The position numbers were made by a program, and so were the translations under genes. From the NCBI GenBank assembly GCA_913058295.1, contig CAJXRD010000024.1:1-44330 (forward strand): a stretch of 44,330 nt of DNA. Reading direction: 5' to 3'. Below are positions 8,098-18,364 of the stretch, piece by piece. Within the stretch, counting starts at the first letter, position 1. Every line of letters starts with the position of its first letter. Below the pieces are notes generated by a model. That model did not search any database. It worked only from the letters and a program-made list of their open reading frames with translations, and was not told the DNA's origin. Source of the DNA: an uncultured Flavobacteriales bacterium. Lineage in GTDB: Bacteria > Bacteroidota > Bacteroidia > Flavobacteriales > Flavobacteriaceae.

Positions 8098-8634
8098 ATG
8101 AAGTTTTTATCCATTTTAATTTTTGTGATTTCCCTAATATCGCCTTCAGTTATTGAAGAGGAAAAGATTGTTTGGAGTGAGGATTACAGATTAAGCTGGT
8201 CAGACTTTAAAGCACCAGCTAGACAAGGTATAAGTTATGTAGCGAGTACCAGTTCGGGGATGTCCTTTTCTTCTTCTTTTGCAGATAATAAAGGAGAAAT
8301 AGAAATAAAGGCTACTGTCCTATGCAATTTTTACCCCGAAAAATCTTGGGTGAATCCAGCAGAAGCTTCCGATTATATTTTGGGCCATGAACAAGCGCAT
8401 TTTGATATCTCAGAAATTCATGCACGTATTCTTCGGAAGAAAATATCGGAAACTACTTTTTCAGCAAATGGAAAAAAAGAAATCACCAACCTGTATTATG
8501 GCATAGAAAAAGAGCGAGTAGCAATGCAAAAACTATTCGATAAGGAGTCGGACCATTCCAAAATAAAGGAGAAAGAACTGGAATGGGAAGCATATATTAA
8601 AAAGCAATTAGAAGATTACAATGACTGGAAATAA
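8098..8634 (+). CDS. DUF922-type putative zinc-dependent protease, secreted
   Basis: A 178-residue protein with an N-terminal hydrophobic signal segment (FLSILIFVISLISPSV). It carries the DUF922 pattern: W-x-D-F-K-A near the start (LSWSDFKAPAR) and the HEQAHFD motif with His97, Glu98 and His101, which resembles an HExxH metalloprotease site. The family is annotated as putative secreted Zn-dependent protease, but activity has not been shown as far as I know. A helix after the motif (YYGIEKERVAMQKLFD) carries a further conserved acidic/basic pattern. It lies 43 nt after the LysM gene, and its last 14 nt overlap the next gene, so translation of the two is probably coupled. Confidence 0.82.
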   Translation: MKFLSILIFVISLISPSVIEEEKIVWSEDYRLSWSDFKAPARQGISYVASTSSGMSFSSSFADNKGEIEIKATVLCNFYPEKSWVNPAEASDYILGHEQAHFDISEIHARILRKKISETTFSANGKKEITNLYYGIEKERVAMQKLFDKESDHSKIKEKELEWEAYIKKQLEDYNDWK

Positions 8635-8848
8635 TTTTAATCCCAATCACCTAATAGAGCTTGCAAATTATAAAATGCCCTTTGGTAAATACAAAGGCTA
8701 TTATTTAGTAAATATTCCAGAATACTATTATGTTTGGTACAAACGAAAAGGATTTCCAGATGGGAAATTAGGTCGTATGATGCAAGAAATGGATGAGATA
8801 ATAATTAATGGTTTGGAGGATTTAATCAGGAAATTGATTAAAAGATAA
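8621..8848 (+). CDS. DUF3820 family small protein
   Basis: A 75-residue cytoplasmic protein with MPFGKYKGYYLVNIPEYY and YKRKGFPDGKLGRMM, the core pattern of DUF3820 (small proteins once called putative quorum-sensing-regulated virulence factors). There is no signal peptide or membrane segment. The start codon lies inside the end of the DUF922 gene (14-nt overlap in another frame), which supports an operon. Function is not known. Confidence 0.85.
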   Translation: MTGNNFNPNHLIELANYKMPFGKYKGYYLVNIPEYYYVWYKRKGFPDGKLGRMMQEMDEIIINGLEDLIRKLIKR

Positions 8849-8885
8849 AAACATTATTTATTTATATCCTTCCCCAATAAATCCT

Positions 8886-8893
8886 TACATTTG
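8886..8893 (+). promoter_or_regulatory. -7 box of pyrG promoter
   Basis: TACATTTG matches TAnnTTTG exactly, 21 nt before the pyrG ATG. No TTG at the -33 position. Confidence 0.55.
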
Positions 8894-8914
8894 CATCCCG
8901 TATAATTATCGTAA

Positions 8915-10531
<1,617 letters not shown>

Positions 10532-10629
10532 TCCGACAATTTGGCGATTTTAGGAAAAAGGTGAGATATTTGCCAAATGTTTAAAGATTATAACAAAAAA
10601 AAAGCACTGATATTAATTCAGTAAAATAT

Positions 10630-12528
10630 ATGGAAGAAAAGAAATTTGATGTCAATACAATTGTAGGGTTTTTATTAATAGGAGGGATCCTATTATTTAT
10701 GATGTGGCAAAATGCCCCAACCCAAGAAGAAATTGATGCTGAGAATGCAGAAAAAGCAAAACTTGAAAAAATAACTGAAGAGAATAATGCTGTAGAAGAT
10801 AAAAGTAATCAAGACATTTCTCTTACGGAAGCTACTACAGAACTTTCTTTTGCTAAACAAGGAGATTCATTAGGTTTAGAAAAACTACAAAATAGATTGG
10901 GTTCTTTTGCCTACTCTGGGACTTTACCTTCAGCTACAGATGCAACTACCGTAATTGAAAATGAAGTTTTAAAACTTACCATAAGCAATAAAGGTGGGTA
11001 TATTGTAGAAGCAAAACTAAAGCAACATACCATATACACAGGGGAGTTTGTTTATTTAATTAAAGACGGAAATTCTTCTTTAAATCTTCAGTTTACTTCA
11101 GAAAATAGAACTTTAAATTCACAGGAACTTTTCTTTGAGCCTACTTTATCTAATAACGGTAATAACCAAGTTCTTTCCATGAAGTTAAAGACTTCTGCAA
11201 ATAACTATATCGAATATCGATACGAACTATTACCAAACGATTATATGCTTGGGTTCAGTGTTAAAACAGAAGGATTAGACAATGTAATCAACACTACACA
11301 GCCTATCTATTTAGATTGGAATTTTGTGGGATATCGTCACGCAAAAAGTATTAGCTACGAAAACAGATATTCTCGTCTAACCTATGAATATGAAAATGGA
11401 GAGAAGCATAGTAAATTATCTCCGGCTAGTGACGATGATGAATTGGAGAAAGATGTAACCTGGATGAATTTCCGTCAGCATTTCTTTAGTTCTATGTTAT
11501 TAACCGATACAGCTTTTAAAGAAGTGGCATTGCGTTCTATAGATTTGGTAAAAGATGAAGAAATAGATACGGTTTACACAAAAAAATATGGTGCTAAAAT
11601 GTTATTGGAGCCAAAATCTGGTGGGCTATCTTATGATATGAATATGTATTATGGACCTACAGACTATAAAGTTTTTAAATCTTACGATCGTAATCTTGAT
11701 GAAGCTATGCCTTTAGGTTGGGGCTTATTTGGATGGATAAATAAATTTATTGTAATTCCATTATTTGGATTCTTAAGTGGCTTCTTGCCTGCGGGAATTG
11801 CAATTATTATGCTAACCGTTTTAATCAAGTTAGCGATGTCTCCTGTGCAATATAAGCAGTATTTATCTCAAGCAAAATTGAAGGTTTTAAAACCTGAATT
11901 GGATGAGATCAAGAAGAAGTTTGAAGGAAACAAAATGAAGATCCAACAAGAGACAATGAAACTGCAAAATATCGCAGGAGCGAGTCCGTTAAAAGGATGT
12001 TTGCCAGCTATATTGCAAATTCCAGTCTTTTATGCCTTGTTTACATTTTTCCCTACTGCTTTTGATTTAAGGCAAAAGAGCTTCTTATGGGCAGACGATT
12101 TATCCAGTTTTGATACTATAGCTGAATTGCCTTTTTATATTCCATTTTATGGAGACCACGTAAGTTTGTTTCCAATATTAGCATCTATTGCTATCTTTAT
12201 TTATATGATGATGACTACTGGTCAAACAATGCAACAACAACAGCAGCCAGGGATGCCTAATATGAAGTTTATTATGTACCTATCGCCATTAATGATGTTG
12301 GTATTCTTTAATAATTATGCGAGTGGTTTATCCTTATATTATTTTGTATCTAATTTAATCACCATTGGAATTATGTTAGTGATTAAGAATTTTATAATAG
12401 ATGAAGATAAGATTCATGCGAAGATCCAAGTGAATAAGAAAACGCCTAAGAAACAAAATAAATTTCAGCGTAAAATGTCTGAGATGATGGAGCAAGCTGA
12501 AGAACAAAAAAAGAAAAGTAAAAAATAA
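10630..12528 (+). CDS. yidC: Membrane protein insertase YidC (Oxa1 family)
   Basis: Inserts and helps fold inner-membrane proteins, alone or with SecYEG. The 632-residue protein has an N-terminal anchor helix (about 10-25), a large periplasmic domain (about 60-350) and the conserved C-terminal Oxa1-like core. The core includes PLFGFLSGFLPAGIAIIMLT and MSPVQYKQYLSQAKLKVLKP, then GCLPAILQIPVFYALFTFFP, followed by two more hydrophobic hairpins and a strongly basic tail (KKTPKKQNKFQRKMSE...KKKSKK) that may contact ribosomes. The long form with a periplasmic domain is normal for Gram-negative bacteria. The gene ends at a strong terminator 3 nt downstream of the stop. Confidence 0.97.
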   Translation: MEEKKFDVNTIVGFLLIGGILLFMMWQNAPTQEEIDAENAEKAKLEKITEENNAVEDKSNQDISLTEATTELSFAKQGDSLGLEKLQNRLGSFAYSGTLPSATDATTVIENEVLKLTISNKGGYIVEAKLKQHTIYTGEFVYLIKDGNSSLNLQFTSENRTLNSQELFFEPTLSNNGNNQVLSMKLKTSANNYIEYRYELLPNDYMLGFSVKTEGLDNVINTTQPIYLDWNFVGYRHAKSISYENRYSRLTYEYENGEKHSKLSPASDDDELEKDVTWMNFRQHFFSSMLLTDTAFKEVALRSIDLVKDEEIDTVYTKKYGAKMLLEPKSGGLSYDMNMYYGPTDYKVFKSYDRNLDEAMPLGWGLFGWINKFIVIPLFGFLSGFLPAGIAIIMLTVLIKLAMSPVQYKQYLSQAKLKVLKPELDEIKKKFEGNKMKIQQETMKLQNIAGASPLKGCLPAILQIPVFYALFTFFPTAFDLRQKSFLWADDLSSFDTIAELPFYIPFYGDHVSLFPILASIAIFIYMMMTTGQTMQQQQQPGMPNMKFIMYLSPLMMLVFFNNYASGLSLYYFVSNLITIGIMLVIKNFIIDEDKIHAKIQVNKKTPKKQNKFQRKMSEMMEQAEEQKKKSKK

Positions 12529-12530
12529 TT

Positions 12531-12556
12531 AAAAAACTCCCGAAAGGGAGTTTTTT
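12531..12556 (+). terminator. Intrinsic terminator after yidC
   Basis: AAAAAACTCCC and GGGAGTTTTTT pair as perfect 11-bp arms around a GAAA tetraloop, ending in a T-run. It starts 2 nt after the yidC stop. Confidence 0.93.
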
Positions 12557-12572
12557 GTATAAACAATATCTA

Positions 12573-13295
12573 ATGAAATACGTAATAATCATTTTAGCTT
12601 GTTGCACTATTTTATCTTGTCAAGATTCAAATAAGGTTTCAGAACCCAATAAAGTTGGATATAATGGAGCTTTAAAAAACTTCATGCATGATGCAGATGT
12701 TTCTGCAAAAGTAGATTTAAAGGATTTTAAAGATACTCCTAACTTTTATGCAATAGGTGCATTGGAGGGTTTAAAAGGAGAGATTCAAATTTTTAATAGC
12801 GAACCATTTATTACATCTGTAAAAGGGAACTCTTTAAAGTTTGATAAAACTTTTACTAAAAAAGCTTCTCTATTGGTATATGCTTCTGTTGAGGAATGGG
12901 AAAGTATTTTGATCCCAAAGAATATTATAAGTTACGAACATCTAGAAAACTATATTGAGAAAGTTGCAGATGAAAAAGGGATCAATACAAATGAGCCTTT
13001 TCCTTTTCTGTTGGAAGGCCTTATTGGTAATTTTGATTGGCATGTAATTAACTGGAAAGATGGAGATACCATACATTCTCATCAAAAGCATAAATCTGTA
13101 GGAATGCGTGGTTCTATGAATAATAGAAATGTGGAAATGCTAGGATTCTATTCTATTGCACATCAGTCTATTTTCACACATTCTGAAACTAATATGCATA
13201 TTCATGTAAAAACTGCAGGAAATGGTGTAGCAGGACACGTAGATGGATTGATATTGGAAAACGGAATGACTTTAAAACTTCCTAAAACAAAATAA
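12573..13295 (+). CDS. Alpha-acetolactate decarboxylase-like lipoprotein
   Basis: A 240-residue protein when started at ATG 12573; the longer frame begins at a TTG inside the terminator and is rejected. The signal peptide KYVIIILACCTILSC ends in lipobox Cys16, so it should be a lipoprotein. The body resembles alpha-acetolactate decarboxylase (PF03306): AIGALEGLKGEIQIF near 60-74, and MHIHVKTAGNGVAGHVDGL, whose His209, His211 and His222 match the spacing of that enzyme's zinc ligands. The known enzyme makes acetoin from acetolactate in the cytoplasm; an exported lipid-anchored form is odd, and the true substrate may differ. It ends 9 nt from the convergent DUF4105 gene. Confidence 0.65.
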   Translation: MKYVIIILACCTILSCQDSNKVSEPNKVGYNGALKNFMHDADVSAKVDLKDFKDTPNFYAIGALEGLKGEIQIFNSEPFITSVKGNSLKFDKTFTKKASLLVYASVEEWESILIPKNIISYEHLENYIEKVADEKGINTNEPFPFLLEGLIGNFDWHVINWKDGDTIHSHQKHKSVGMRGSMNNRNVEMLGFYSIAHQSIFTHSETNMHIHVKTAGNGVAGHVDGLILENGMTLKLPKTK

Positions 13296-13304
13296 TTCTA
13301 TTTT

Positions 13305-14492
13305 CTAATTCTTGGATTGAAGGCTGAAAAATTTCAGCAAATAAATTGCTCTAATTGCTAATGCAAGTAGTAATGGAATTAGTCCATATGCAAATATTTG
13401 TACACCAGTAATCCAATGAATACAAAGTAAGGCTAGTAATAGGATTTGAAAAAATACATATTTTCGGATCCAACTTTTCGGATTCTTCTTAGAAATTTCA
13501 AAAACAAAAAGTAAGGATAATGGAAAAGCCCATAATAAATTATAGTTCGCTGCTGTAGTAGAATGGTCTGTTGCTAACCAAAGTAGTAATAAAAGAACTC
13601 CTATTATTCCTGTTGTAAAAAACAATATCCCATCTAAATAACGACTTCTAGTTCCTTTTTTAAAGTCATTATATGTAATTATTATGATTAATAATCCTAA
13701 AATGCAAAAAGTAAATAAAGGGCTTAATAAGAAGTTAGAGCTAGTTTTATTTTTAGTGCTCTCATAAATAGCATTTGTTTTTTTCACTAAATCATGTGAT
13801 GATTTCCCTGCTGTGATACTTGCATTTGCAGCAGCTTCAAAAACATATTGTGGTAAAAACTGATATTGCCAAGTAGTAGCATTTCTATCTACAACGGCAC
13901 CAATTGCGACATCCATTCCAAAGCTTCCCCAGCTATTCCAATAGACATTTTTCTGAATTAATTCTCTAAAAGTATACTCTTCCGTAATATGATCGTCACT
14001 AAAAACTAAATCATCTCCGAGAACATTTACCATTACATCACTGATTCTAGTAGCGCAATTGTCAAATAAAAAATCGTATTTATAATCTTTGTTTTCTGGC
14101 TTTGCATTGTTTAAAAGAAAGTCGAACATCGCTTGTTTTTCAGAAGGACTAACATTTAATACTTGCTCTTTTATCCAACGGTTCTGTCTTACATAATAAT
14201 TATAAAAAGGCTTATAATTATTAAAAGCTAGTTGGTACATTAATTTTCCTTGCGCAAACTTTAGGTAAAAATTTGGAGTGTCAAAATCATAGGTTCCATA
14301 GTTATATACAACATCTATATTTTGAGTTGGGTCTTTAACTCTAAATGCATTATGACCAAAACTATCGTATAATTGTTGCCCTGGACCAATGGTAAGGATG
14401 CTTATTTCGGCATTTTCAGAGAGTGTGATTTTTTGCGCATAAAGAGAAATACTTGTAGAAAATAATACTAAAATTAGGAATAGTTTTTTCAT
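13305..14492 (-). CDS. DUF4105 (Lnb N-terminal periplasmic domain-like) membrane protein
   Basis: A 395-residue protein. A signal peptide (1-19, ending SLYAQ) precedes a periplasmic domain with GPGQQLYDSFGHNAFRV, VVYNYGTYDF and FLFDNCATRISD, the markers of DUF4105, a domain shared with the N-terminal part of lacto-N-biosidase-type proteins and including conserved His and Cys residues. From about residue 255 onward there are four to five hydrophobic helices (LLSPLFTFCILGLLIIII, GILFFTTGIIGVLLLLLW, and others) forming a membrane domain. The biochemical role is unknown. It lies 27 nt downstream of the PorV/Q-like gene on the same strand, so the two are likely an operon. Confidence 0.85.
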   Translation of the reverse strand: MKKLFLILVLFSTSISLYAQKITLSENAEISILTIGPGQQLYDSFGHNAFRVKDPTQNIDVVYNYGTYDFDTPNFYLKFAQGKLMYQLAFNNYKPFYNYYVRQNRWIKEQVLNVSPSEKQAMFDFLLNNAKPENKDYKYDFLFDNCATRISDVMVNVLGDDLVFSDDHITEEYTFRELIQKNVYWNSWGSFGMDVAIGAVVDRNATTWQYQFLPQYVFEAAANASITAGKSSHDLVKKTNAIYESTKNKTSSNFLLSPLFTFCILGLLIIIITYNDFKKGTRSRYLDGILFFTTGIIGVLLLLLWLATDHSTTAANYNLLWAFPLSLLFVFEISKKNPKSWIRKYVFFQILLLALLCIHWITGVQIFAYGLIPLLLALAIRAIYLLKFFSLQSKN

Positions 14493-14519
14493 ATGAAAAA
14501 AAAGTCTTTAAGGTTCTAT

Positions 14520-15587
14520 TTATCTAAATAGACTCCAATCTATAGTAACAGAAAAAACATTAGAATACAAAGCTGCACTTTGATCGCCAATATCGGTTAA
14601 TGCATAATCTACTTGAATTCCTTTATACTTAAACCCAACACCTATATTAGGTTGGAAACCTATGGAATCGCTACCGTCTAATTGGGTGACGTTTTGAAAA
14701 TTACCAACTCCAGCTCTCACAAAAACCATATCTATAAAACCAAATTCAAGCCCTAGTGCTGGTGTAATACTCGTAAAGGAATTGGAGATGATATCGTTGG
14801 TTTGAGCAAATCGGAAATTAAAATCTATTTCAGCAAGTAATGAATAATCATAGTGGAAAATAAATTGCCTTGCCATTCCCATATGCAATTTTGGAATTGT
14901 AATTTCTGTAGATTCCGGTAAATCTTGATTTTGGCCTTCTATCGCACCTTGAATTTCAGCAAATTTATCTTCATCTATCGCCCAAGCATTAAAAGTGGTA
15001 GTAATATCTCTAACCATTATGCCAAATTTCCAATCATTTTTTTCAAACTGAATACCAAGATCTAGTCCAAAACCCCAAGAAGAAGCAAAGTCTCCAATAA
15101 TACGACGAATCACTTTTAGGTTTACCCCATAATTTAATCCATCTAAAGGTAATTTTCTAGCATAAGAAAAAGTAAAACCATAATCGGCAGTAGAAAATAA
15201 ACTGATACGAGTATAATCTATATTCCCTTCATCATCGATTAATTGGGTTGTATTTAAAATATCATCTACCCCAAACCTAATCATAGAAAGAGCAACAACA
15301 CTTCTGTCGTCCAAAGGTTTTGCAAAAGCAACATAATCATAATTTGCAATATTGGCAAAATAGGAAGAGTGCATTAACGAGATTTGGTTGTCTTCTAAGG
15401 CAACTAATCCTGCAGGGTTCCAATAGCCTGAATTAACATTACTAGTAGAAGCTACAACAGCATTAGCCATACCAAATGCAGCAGCGTCAACACCAATATT
15501 CATAAACTCATTAGAATATTTTCTAACCGTTTGGGAATTTGAAACTATTGACACCAATAATAAAACAATAAATAATCTCTTTTTCAA
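14520..15587 (-). CDS. PorV/PorQ-family outer-membrane protein
   Basis: A 355-residue beta-barrel-like protein with a signal peptide (1-18, ending NSQ). It has the family opening: EFMNIGVDAAAFGMANAV, with 'GYWNPAGL' soon after, as in PorV/PorQ and FadL-like proteins of Bacteroidota. The rest shows alternating strands and ends with a C-terminal aromatic residue region (VTIDWSLFR) typical of outer-membrane barrels. PorV and PorQ take part in the type IX secretion system, shuttling or attaching substrates. Whether this paralogue does so is not shown, but a T9SS cargo (the metalloprotease at 24025-26097) is in the same window. It is followed by the DUF4105 gene in a probable operon. Confidence 0.82.
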   Translation of the reverse strand: MKKRLFIVLLLVSIVSNSQTVRKYSNEFMNIGVDAAAFGMANAVVASTSNVNSGYWNPAGLVALEDNQISLMHSSYFANIANYDYVAFAKPLDDRSVVALSMIRFGVDDILNTTQLIDDEGNIDYTRISLFSTADYGFTFSYARKLPLDGLNYGVNLKVIRRIIGDFASSWGFGLDLGIQFEKNDWKFGIMVRDITTTFNAWAIDEDKFAEIQGAIEGQNQDLPESTEITIPKLHMGMARQFIFHYDYSLLAEIDFNFRFAQTNDIISNSFTSITPALGLEFGFIDMVFVRAGVGNFQNVTQLDGSDSIGFQPNIGVGFKYKGIQVDYALTDIGDQSAALYSNVFSVTIDWSLFR

Positions 15588-15780
15588 GCTTTAATAATTT
15601 GGGCAAATATCTTACTATTTTACAGAATAATAAACTATAAAATCAATCACATATTGTTATAGACGAAAATACTTTTCTATTTTTACAAAATTAAATGAAA
15701 CAATGCATCAATGCAAGAATGGATTAATGTTTGAAAGAGTTAATGAATAATTAAATCTTGATAAATAAAACAAGAGATAG

Positions 15781-16145
15781 ATGACTGACAAAGAGGTTTT
15801 TGTTGAAGGAATGAAAAAAAGAACAAAGAAATTTGCAGTAGATGTGATTCTCTTTTGCAATTCATTGAAGAATAATAAGGCCTCCTCTGTGATTACATAT
15901 CAATTAGTGAAGTCAGCAACATCATTAGCAGCAAACTATAGAGCTGCTTGTATAGCACGATCTAAAAAAGAATTTTCAGTAAAATATGTGTTGTTGTTGA
16001 AGAAGCAGATGAATCTGAATTCTGGTTAGAAATAATTGATGACCTTCATTTAACTATAGAAATAACAGAATTAGAAAGATTGTTAAATGAATCATTAGAA
16101 ATAATTAAAATTAAGTCTAAGGCTAAAAGTTTAAGCTTTAATTAG
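15781..16145 (+). pseudogene. Four-helix-bundle protein (23S rRNA IVP/S23-like), frameshifted
   Basis: The first frame runs from ATG 15781 through KKRTKKFAVDVILFCNSLK and ANYRAACIARSKKEFSVKY, typical of the four-helix-bundle family found in 23S rRNA intervening sequences (PF05635). It then leaves the family pattern and stops at 16029. The family continues in another frame: VVEEADESEFWLEIIDDL from about 15990 to a TAG at 16143-16145. Counting residues between the conserved Glu-Phe and Glu-Glu-Ala-Asp-Glu gives one base too few, so a single-base deletion around 15980-15995 is likely. It is either a pseudogene or a sequencing error. Function of the family is unknown. Confidence 0.85.
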
Positions 16146-16194
16146 CACTTTACTAAAATACCGCATTATATCATTAACTCATTATAAAATAACC

Positions 16195-16935
16195 ATGAAA
16201 AAACATATTCCTAATATCATTACTTCACTAAATTTAATTTGTGGTTGTATTGCTATATTATTTGCAGTAAATGGAGATTTGATCGCTGCATCCTTCTTTG
16301 TTCTTACGGGACTATTTTTCGACTTTTTTGACGGCCTTGCAGCACGCTTACTTCGCGTGCAAAATGAGGTTGGAGTTCAATTAGATTCCTTAGCAGATAT
16401 GGTAACCTTTGGTGTGGTGCCAGGAATTATTATGTTTCAATTATTAAACAAATCTATAACGAATCAGGTTTTAGAAACAAGGTTTGAAGTTTCTGAAGCA
16501 ATGCTTTGGTTTGGTGATAATATGAGTTTTATACCTTTTATTGGCTTTGTCATTGTAATAGCTTCGGCATATCGCTTGGCAAAGTTTAATGTAGATACTA
16601 GACAAACTTCTAGTTTTATAGGACTTCCAACACCAGCCAATACATTATTGATTATAAGTTTACCTCTTATTTATGAATTCCAATACATGGAATTTATGGA
16701 TGCTATACTGTTTAATAAATGGTTTTTAATAGGAGTAACGATTTTTAGTTCCTTGATGTTAAATGCAGAACTACCTCTTTTTGCATTAAAGTTTAAGACT
16801 TGGGATTTTATAACTAATAAAATCCGTTATGTGTTTTTAGGACTTAGTTTAGTCGCAATTATACTTTTAAAGTTTATTGCAATACCAATTATTATAGGCT
16901 TGTATGTTTTACTTTCTTTATTTAAGAAAGAGTAA
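16195..16935 (+). CDS. pssA: CDP-diacylglycerol-serine O-phosphatidyltransferase
   Basis: Makes phosphatidylserine from CDP-diacylglycerol and serine at the inner membrane, the precursor of phosphatidylethanolamine. The 246-residue protein has the complete CDP-alcohol phosphotransferase signature: Asp43, Asp46-Gly47, Ala50-Arg51, Gly60, Asp64 and Asp68 (D-x2-D-G-x2-A-R-x8-G-x3-D-x3-D). It has multiple hydrophobic helices, and it starts KKHIPNIITSLNLICGC, as is usual for PssA. Length fits the short Bacillus-type class. A terminator follows 1 nt after the stop. The gene is not in an obvious operon; the frameshifted four-helix gene precedes it. Confidence 0.93.
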   Translation: MKKHIPNIITSLNLICGCIAILFAVNGDLIAASFFVLTGLFFDFFDGLAARLLRVQNEVGVQLDSLADMVTFGVVPGIIMFQLLNKSITNQVLETRFEVSEAMLWFGDNMSFIPFIGFVIVIASAYRLAKFNVDTRQTSSFIGLPTPANTLLIISLPLIYEFQYMEFMDAILFNKWFLIGVTIFSSLMLNAELPLFALKFKTWDFITNKIRYVFLGLSLVAIILLKFIAIPIIIGLYVLLSLFKKE

Positions 16936-16936
16936 T

Positions 16937-16977
16937 AAAAAAAGTTGTGCATAATTTAATTACGCACAGCTTTTTTT
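16937..16977 (+). terminator. Intrinsic terminator after pssA
   Basis: GTTGTGC pairs with GCACAGC (one G-U pair), flanked by an A-run and a T-run, with a 13-nt loop. It may serve both pssA and the convergent glutamine cyclotransferase gene. Confidence 0.85.
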
Positions 16978-17001
16978 ATAATCGTTTTGGTATGTGGAGG
17001 A

Positions 17002-18060
17002 TTATTGTTTTTCTAAAACCTCTACTTTAAATAGTTTATCCCAATTTTTACCTGTTATATATAAAATGTTAGGCTCTCCTTTATATGCAATACCGTTTAA
17101 TACATCTAAGTCTTTATGTTGTGTTACGTTAGATTTTAAACTGGTAAAGTCTATTACACCTTCTACTGCTCCATTACTTGGATTTACAATTGCAACAGCA
17201 TCCTTTTGGTAAATGTTAGCATAGATTTTGTCTTCAACCCATTCTAATTCATTTACACTTTTTATCTTACTGGTATTGGTATAGATTTCAATATAATCAA
17301 TCTCACCAAGTGTATTTGGATTTAATTCCCATATTTTTTGTGTGCCATCACTTTTATAGATGGAAGTGCCATTATTACACATTCCCCATCCTTCTTTACT
17401 TTTACCATAAACAAAAGACCCAGTTTTTTCCATAGTCTCAAGGTCATAAATAAACCCTGTTCTTTGTTTCCAAGTTAGTTGGTAAATTTTATCATTTAGA
17501 ATGGTAAGGCCTTCTCCAAAGTAAGAATCAGATAAGTCAACCATATTTAAAACTTCTCCTGTTTCAAAATTCGTTTTTCTTAAAGATGATTTTTTGTATT
17601 GTCCTGTGCTTTCATATAATGTACCAGCATTAAACTCCAAGCCTTGAGTATATGCATCTATATCGTGAGGATATTCCTCTATAATTTTATATGTATATAA
17701 CTTAGGTGTAATTGATGAGAGAATGGTAACTTTAATAGAAACATCGTATTCGTTTTTATCAGAATATACTTTAGCATGTAAAGAACGTACTCCAAGTTTT
17801 TGATTTGCTAATAATACATTAGTTTCATCTAGAGAATTAGAAGAACTAATTCTATCTGTATTTAAAAAGTAAATAACAGAATCTATTTCCCTGTTTTTTT
17901 TGTTAATAACAGAAATTGTAAAGGAATCGTTAGTGGTATATGTTTTTTTTACATCTTTTATTGCAATCTCGAATAGGTCTGTGCTAGACTCTTTTTTTTC
18001 ATCACAGCCTTGGTAAAAAACGACTACTGTGGTAAGTAATAATAACTTATATAATTTCAT
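17002..18060 (-). CDS. Glutaminyl-peptide cyclotransferase, lipoprotein
   Basis: A 352-residue lipoprotein; the signal peptide KLYKLLLLTTVVVFYQGC has lipobox Cys19. Residues about 125-350 match the plant-type glutamine cyclotransferase family (PF05096, a five-bladed beta-propeller): YPHDIDAYTQGLEF, LYESTGQYKKSSLR, GEGLTILNDKIYQLTWK and NELEWVEDKIYAN are all family stretches. These enzymes turn N-terminal Gln into pyroglutamate, here presumably on exported proteins in the periplasm or at the surface; many flavobacterial secreted proteins begin with Gln after signal-peptide cleavage. The N-terminal part (about 25-115) looks like an added beta-sandwich domain. It is a single gene facing pssA. 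Confidence 0.9.
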   Translation of the reverse strand: MKLYKLLLLTTVVVFYQGCDEKKESSTDLFEIAIKDVKKTYTTNDSFTISVINKKNREIDSVIYFLNTDRISSSNSLDETNVLLANQKLGVRSLHAKVYSDKNEYDVSIKVTILSSITPKLYTYKIIEEYPHDIDAYTQGLEFNAGTLYESTGQYKKSSLRKTNFETGEVLNMVDLSDSYFGEGLTILNDKIYQLTWKQRTGFIYDLETMEKTGSFVYGKSKEGWGMCNNGTSIYKSDGTQKIWELNPNTLGEIDYIEIYTNTSKIKSVNELEWVEDKIYANIYQKDAVAIVNPSNGAVEGVIDFTSLKSNVTQHKDLDVLNGIAYKGEPNILYITGKNWDKLFKVEVLEKQ

Positions 18061-18136
18061 TTTCTAATTTTAATTTGCGGCAAGATATTTATTATTAATT
18101 AACTAAAATAATTCTTAAAGTATTTATATGAAAACA

Positions 18137-18166
18137 TTGTGAAAATTGTAAAATGAAGTATCTTTG
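18137..18166 (+). promoter_or_regulatory. SRP RNA promoter, full Bacteroidota consensus
   Basis: TTG at 18137-18139, a 19-bp spacer, and TATCTTTG at 18159-18166. The RNA's first paired base is at 18171, which gives an internal measure of the distance from box to transcript start (about 5 nt) for other promoters in this window. Confidence 0.88.
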
Positions 18167-18170
18167 CAGC

Positions 18171-18270
18171 GGCAAGTCCTACACAACTAGCTCCTGTTGA
18201 ATCCCCCAGGGTGGGAACGCAGCAAGGGTAGACGGTCGTAGCAGTGTGATGTAGGTAGCTTGCCATTTTT
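18171..18270 (+). ncRNA. ffs: Signal recognition particle RNA (small bacterial type)
   Basis: The RNA part of the signal recognition particle, which binds Ffh and directs membrane and secreted proteins to SecYEG. Ends GGCAAG (18171-18176) and CTTGCC (18259-18264) pair to close a long hairpin. The apical domain carries the conserved GGGAACGCAGCAAGGGTAG segment with its asymmetric loop and GGAA-type tetraloop region. A T-run after 18264 acts as terminator. The promoter is a perfect consensus immediately upstream. The folded RNA is about 94 nt, the short type lacking an Alu domain. Confidence 0.93.
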
Positions 18271-18315
18271 TATGCGCTTTATTTAAGTAATTATGAAGTC
18301 TTTTTTCACTACAAT

Positions 18316-18346
18316 TTGGATTATTAACTACGTAGCCGCATCTTTG
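18316..18346 (+). promoter_or_regulatory. Probable promoter of the SDR gene
   Basis: TTG at 18316-18318, 20-bp spacer, and CATCTTTG at 18339-18346, one mismatch from TAnnTTTG. The ATG is 18 nt further on. Confidence 0.6.
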
Positions 18347-18364
18347 CGTTTGTAATTTACAAAT

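Noticed and set aside
10539-10578. ATTTGGC/GCCAAAT repeat between pyrG and yidC
   Set aside because: Arms are only 7 bp with a 26-nt gap and no T-run; likely chance.
12555-12572. Earlier TTG start for the acetolactate-decarboxylase-like gene
   Set aside because: It lies inside the yidC terminator and would spoil the signal peptide; ATG at 12573 gives a clean lipoprotein signal.
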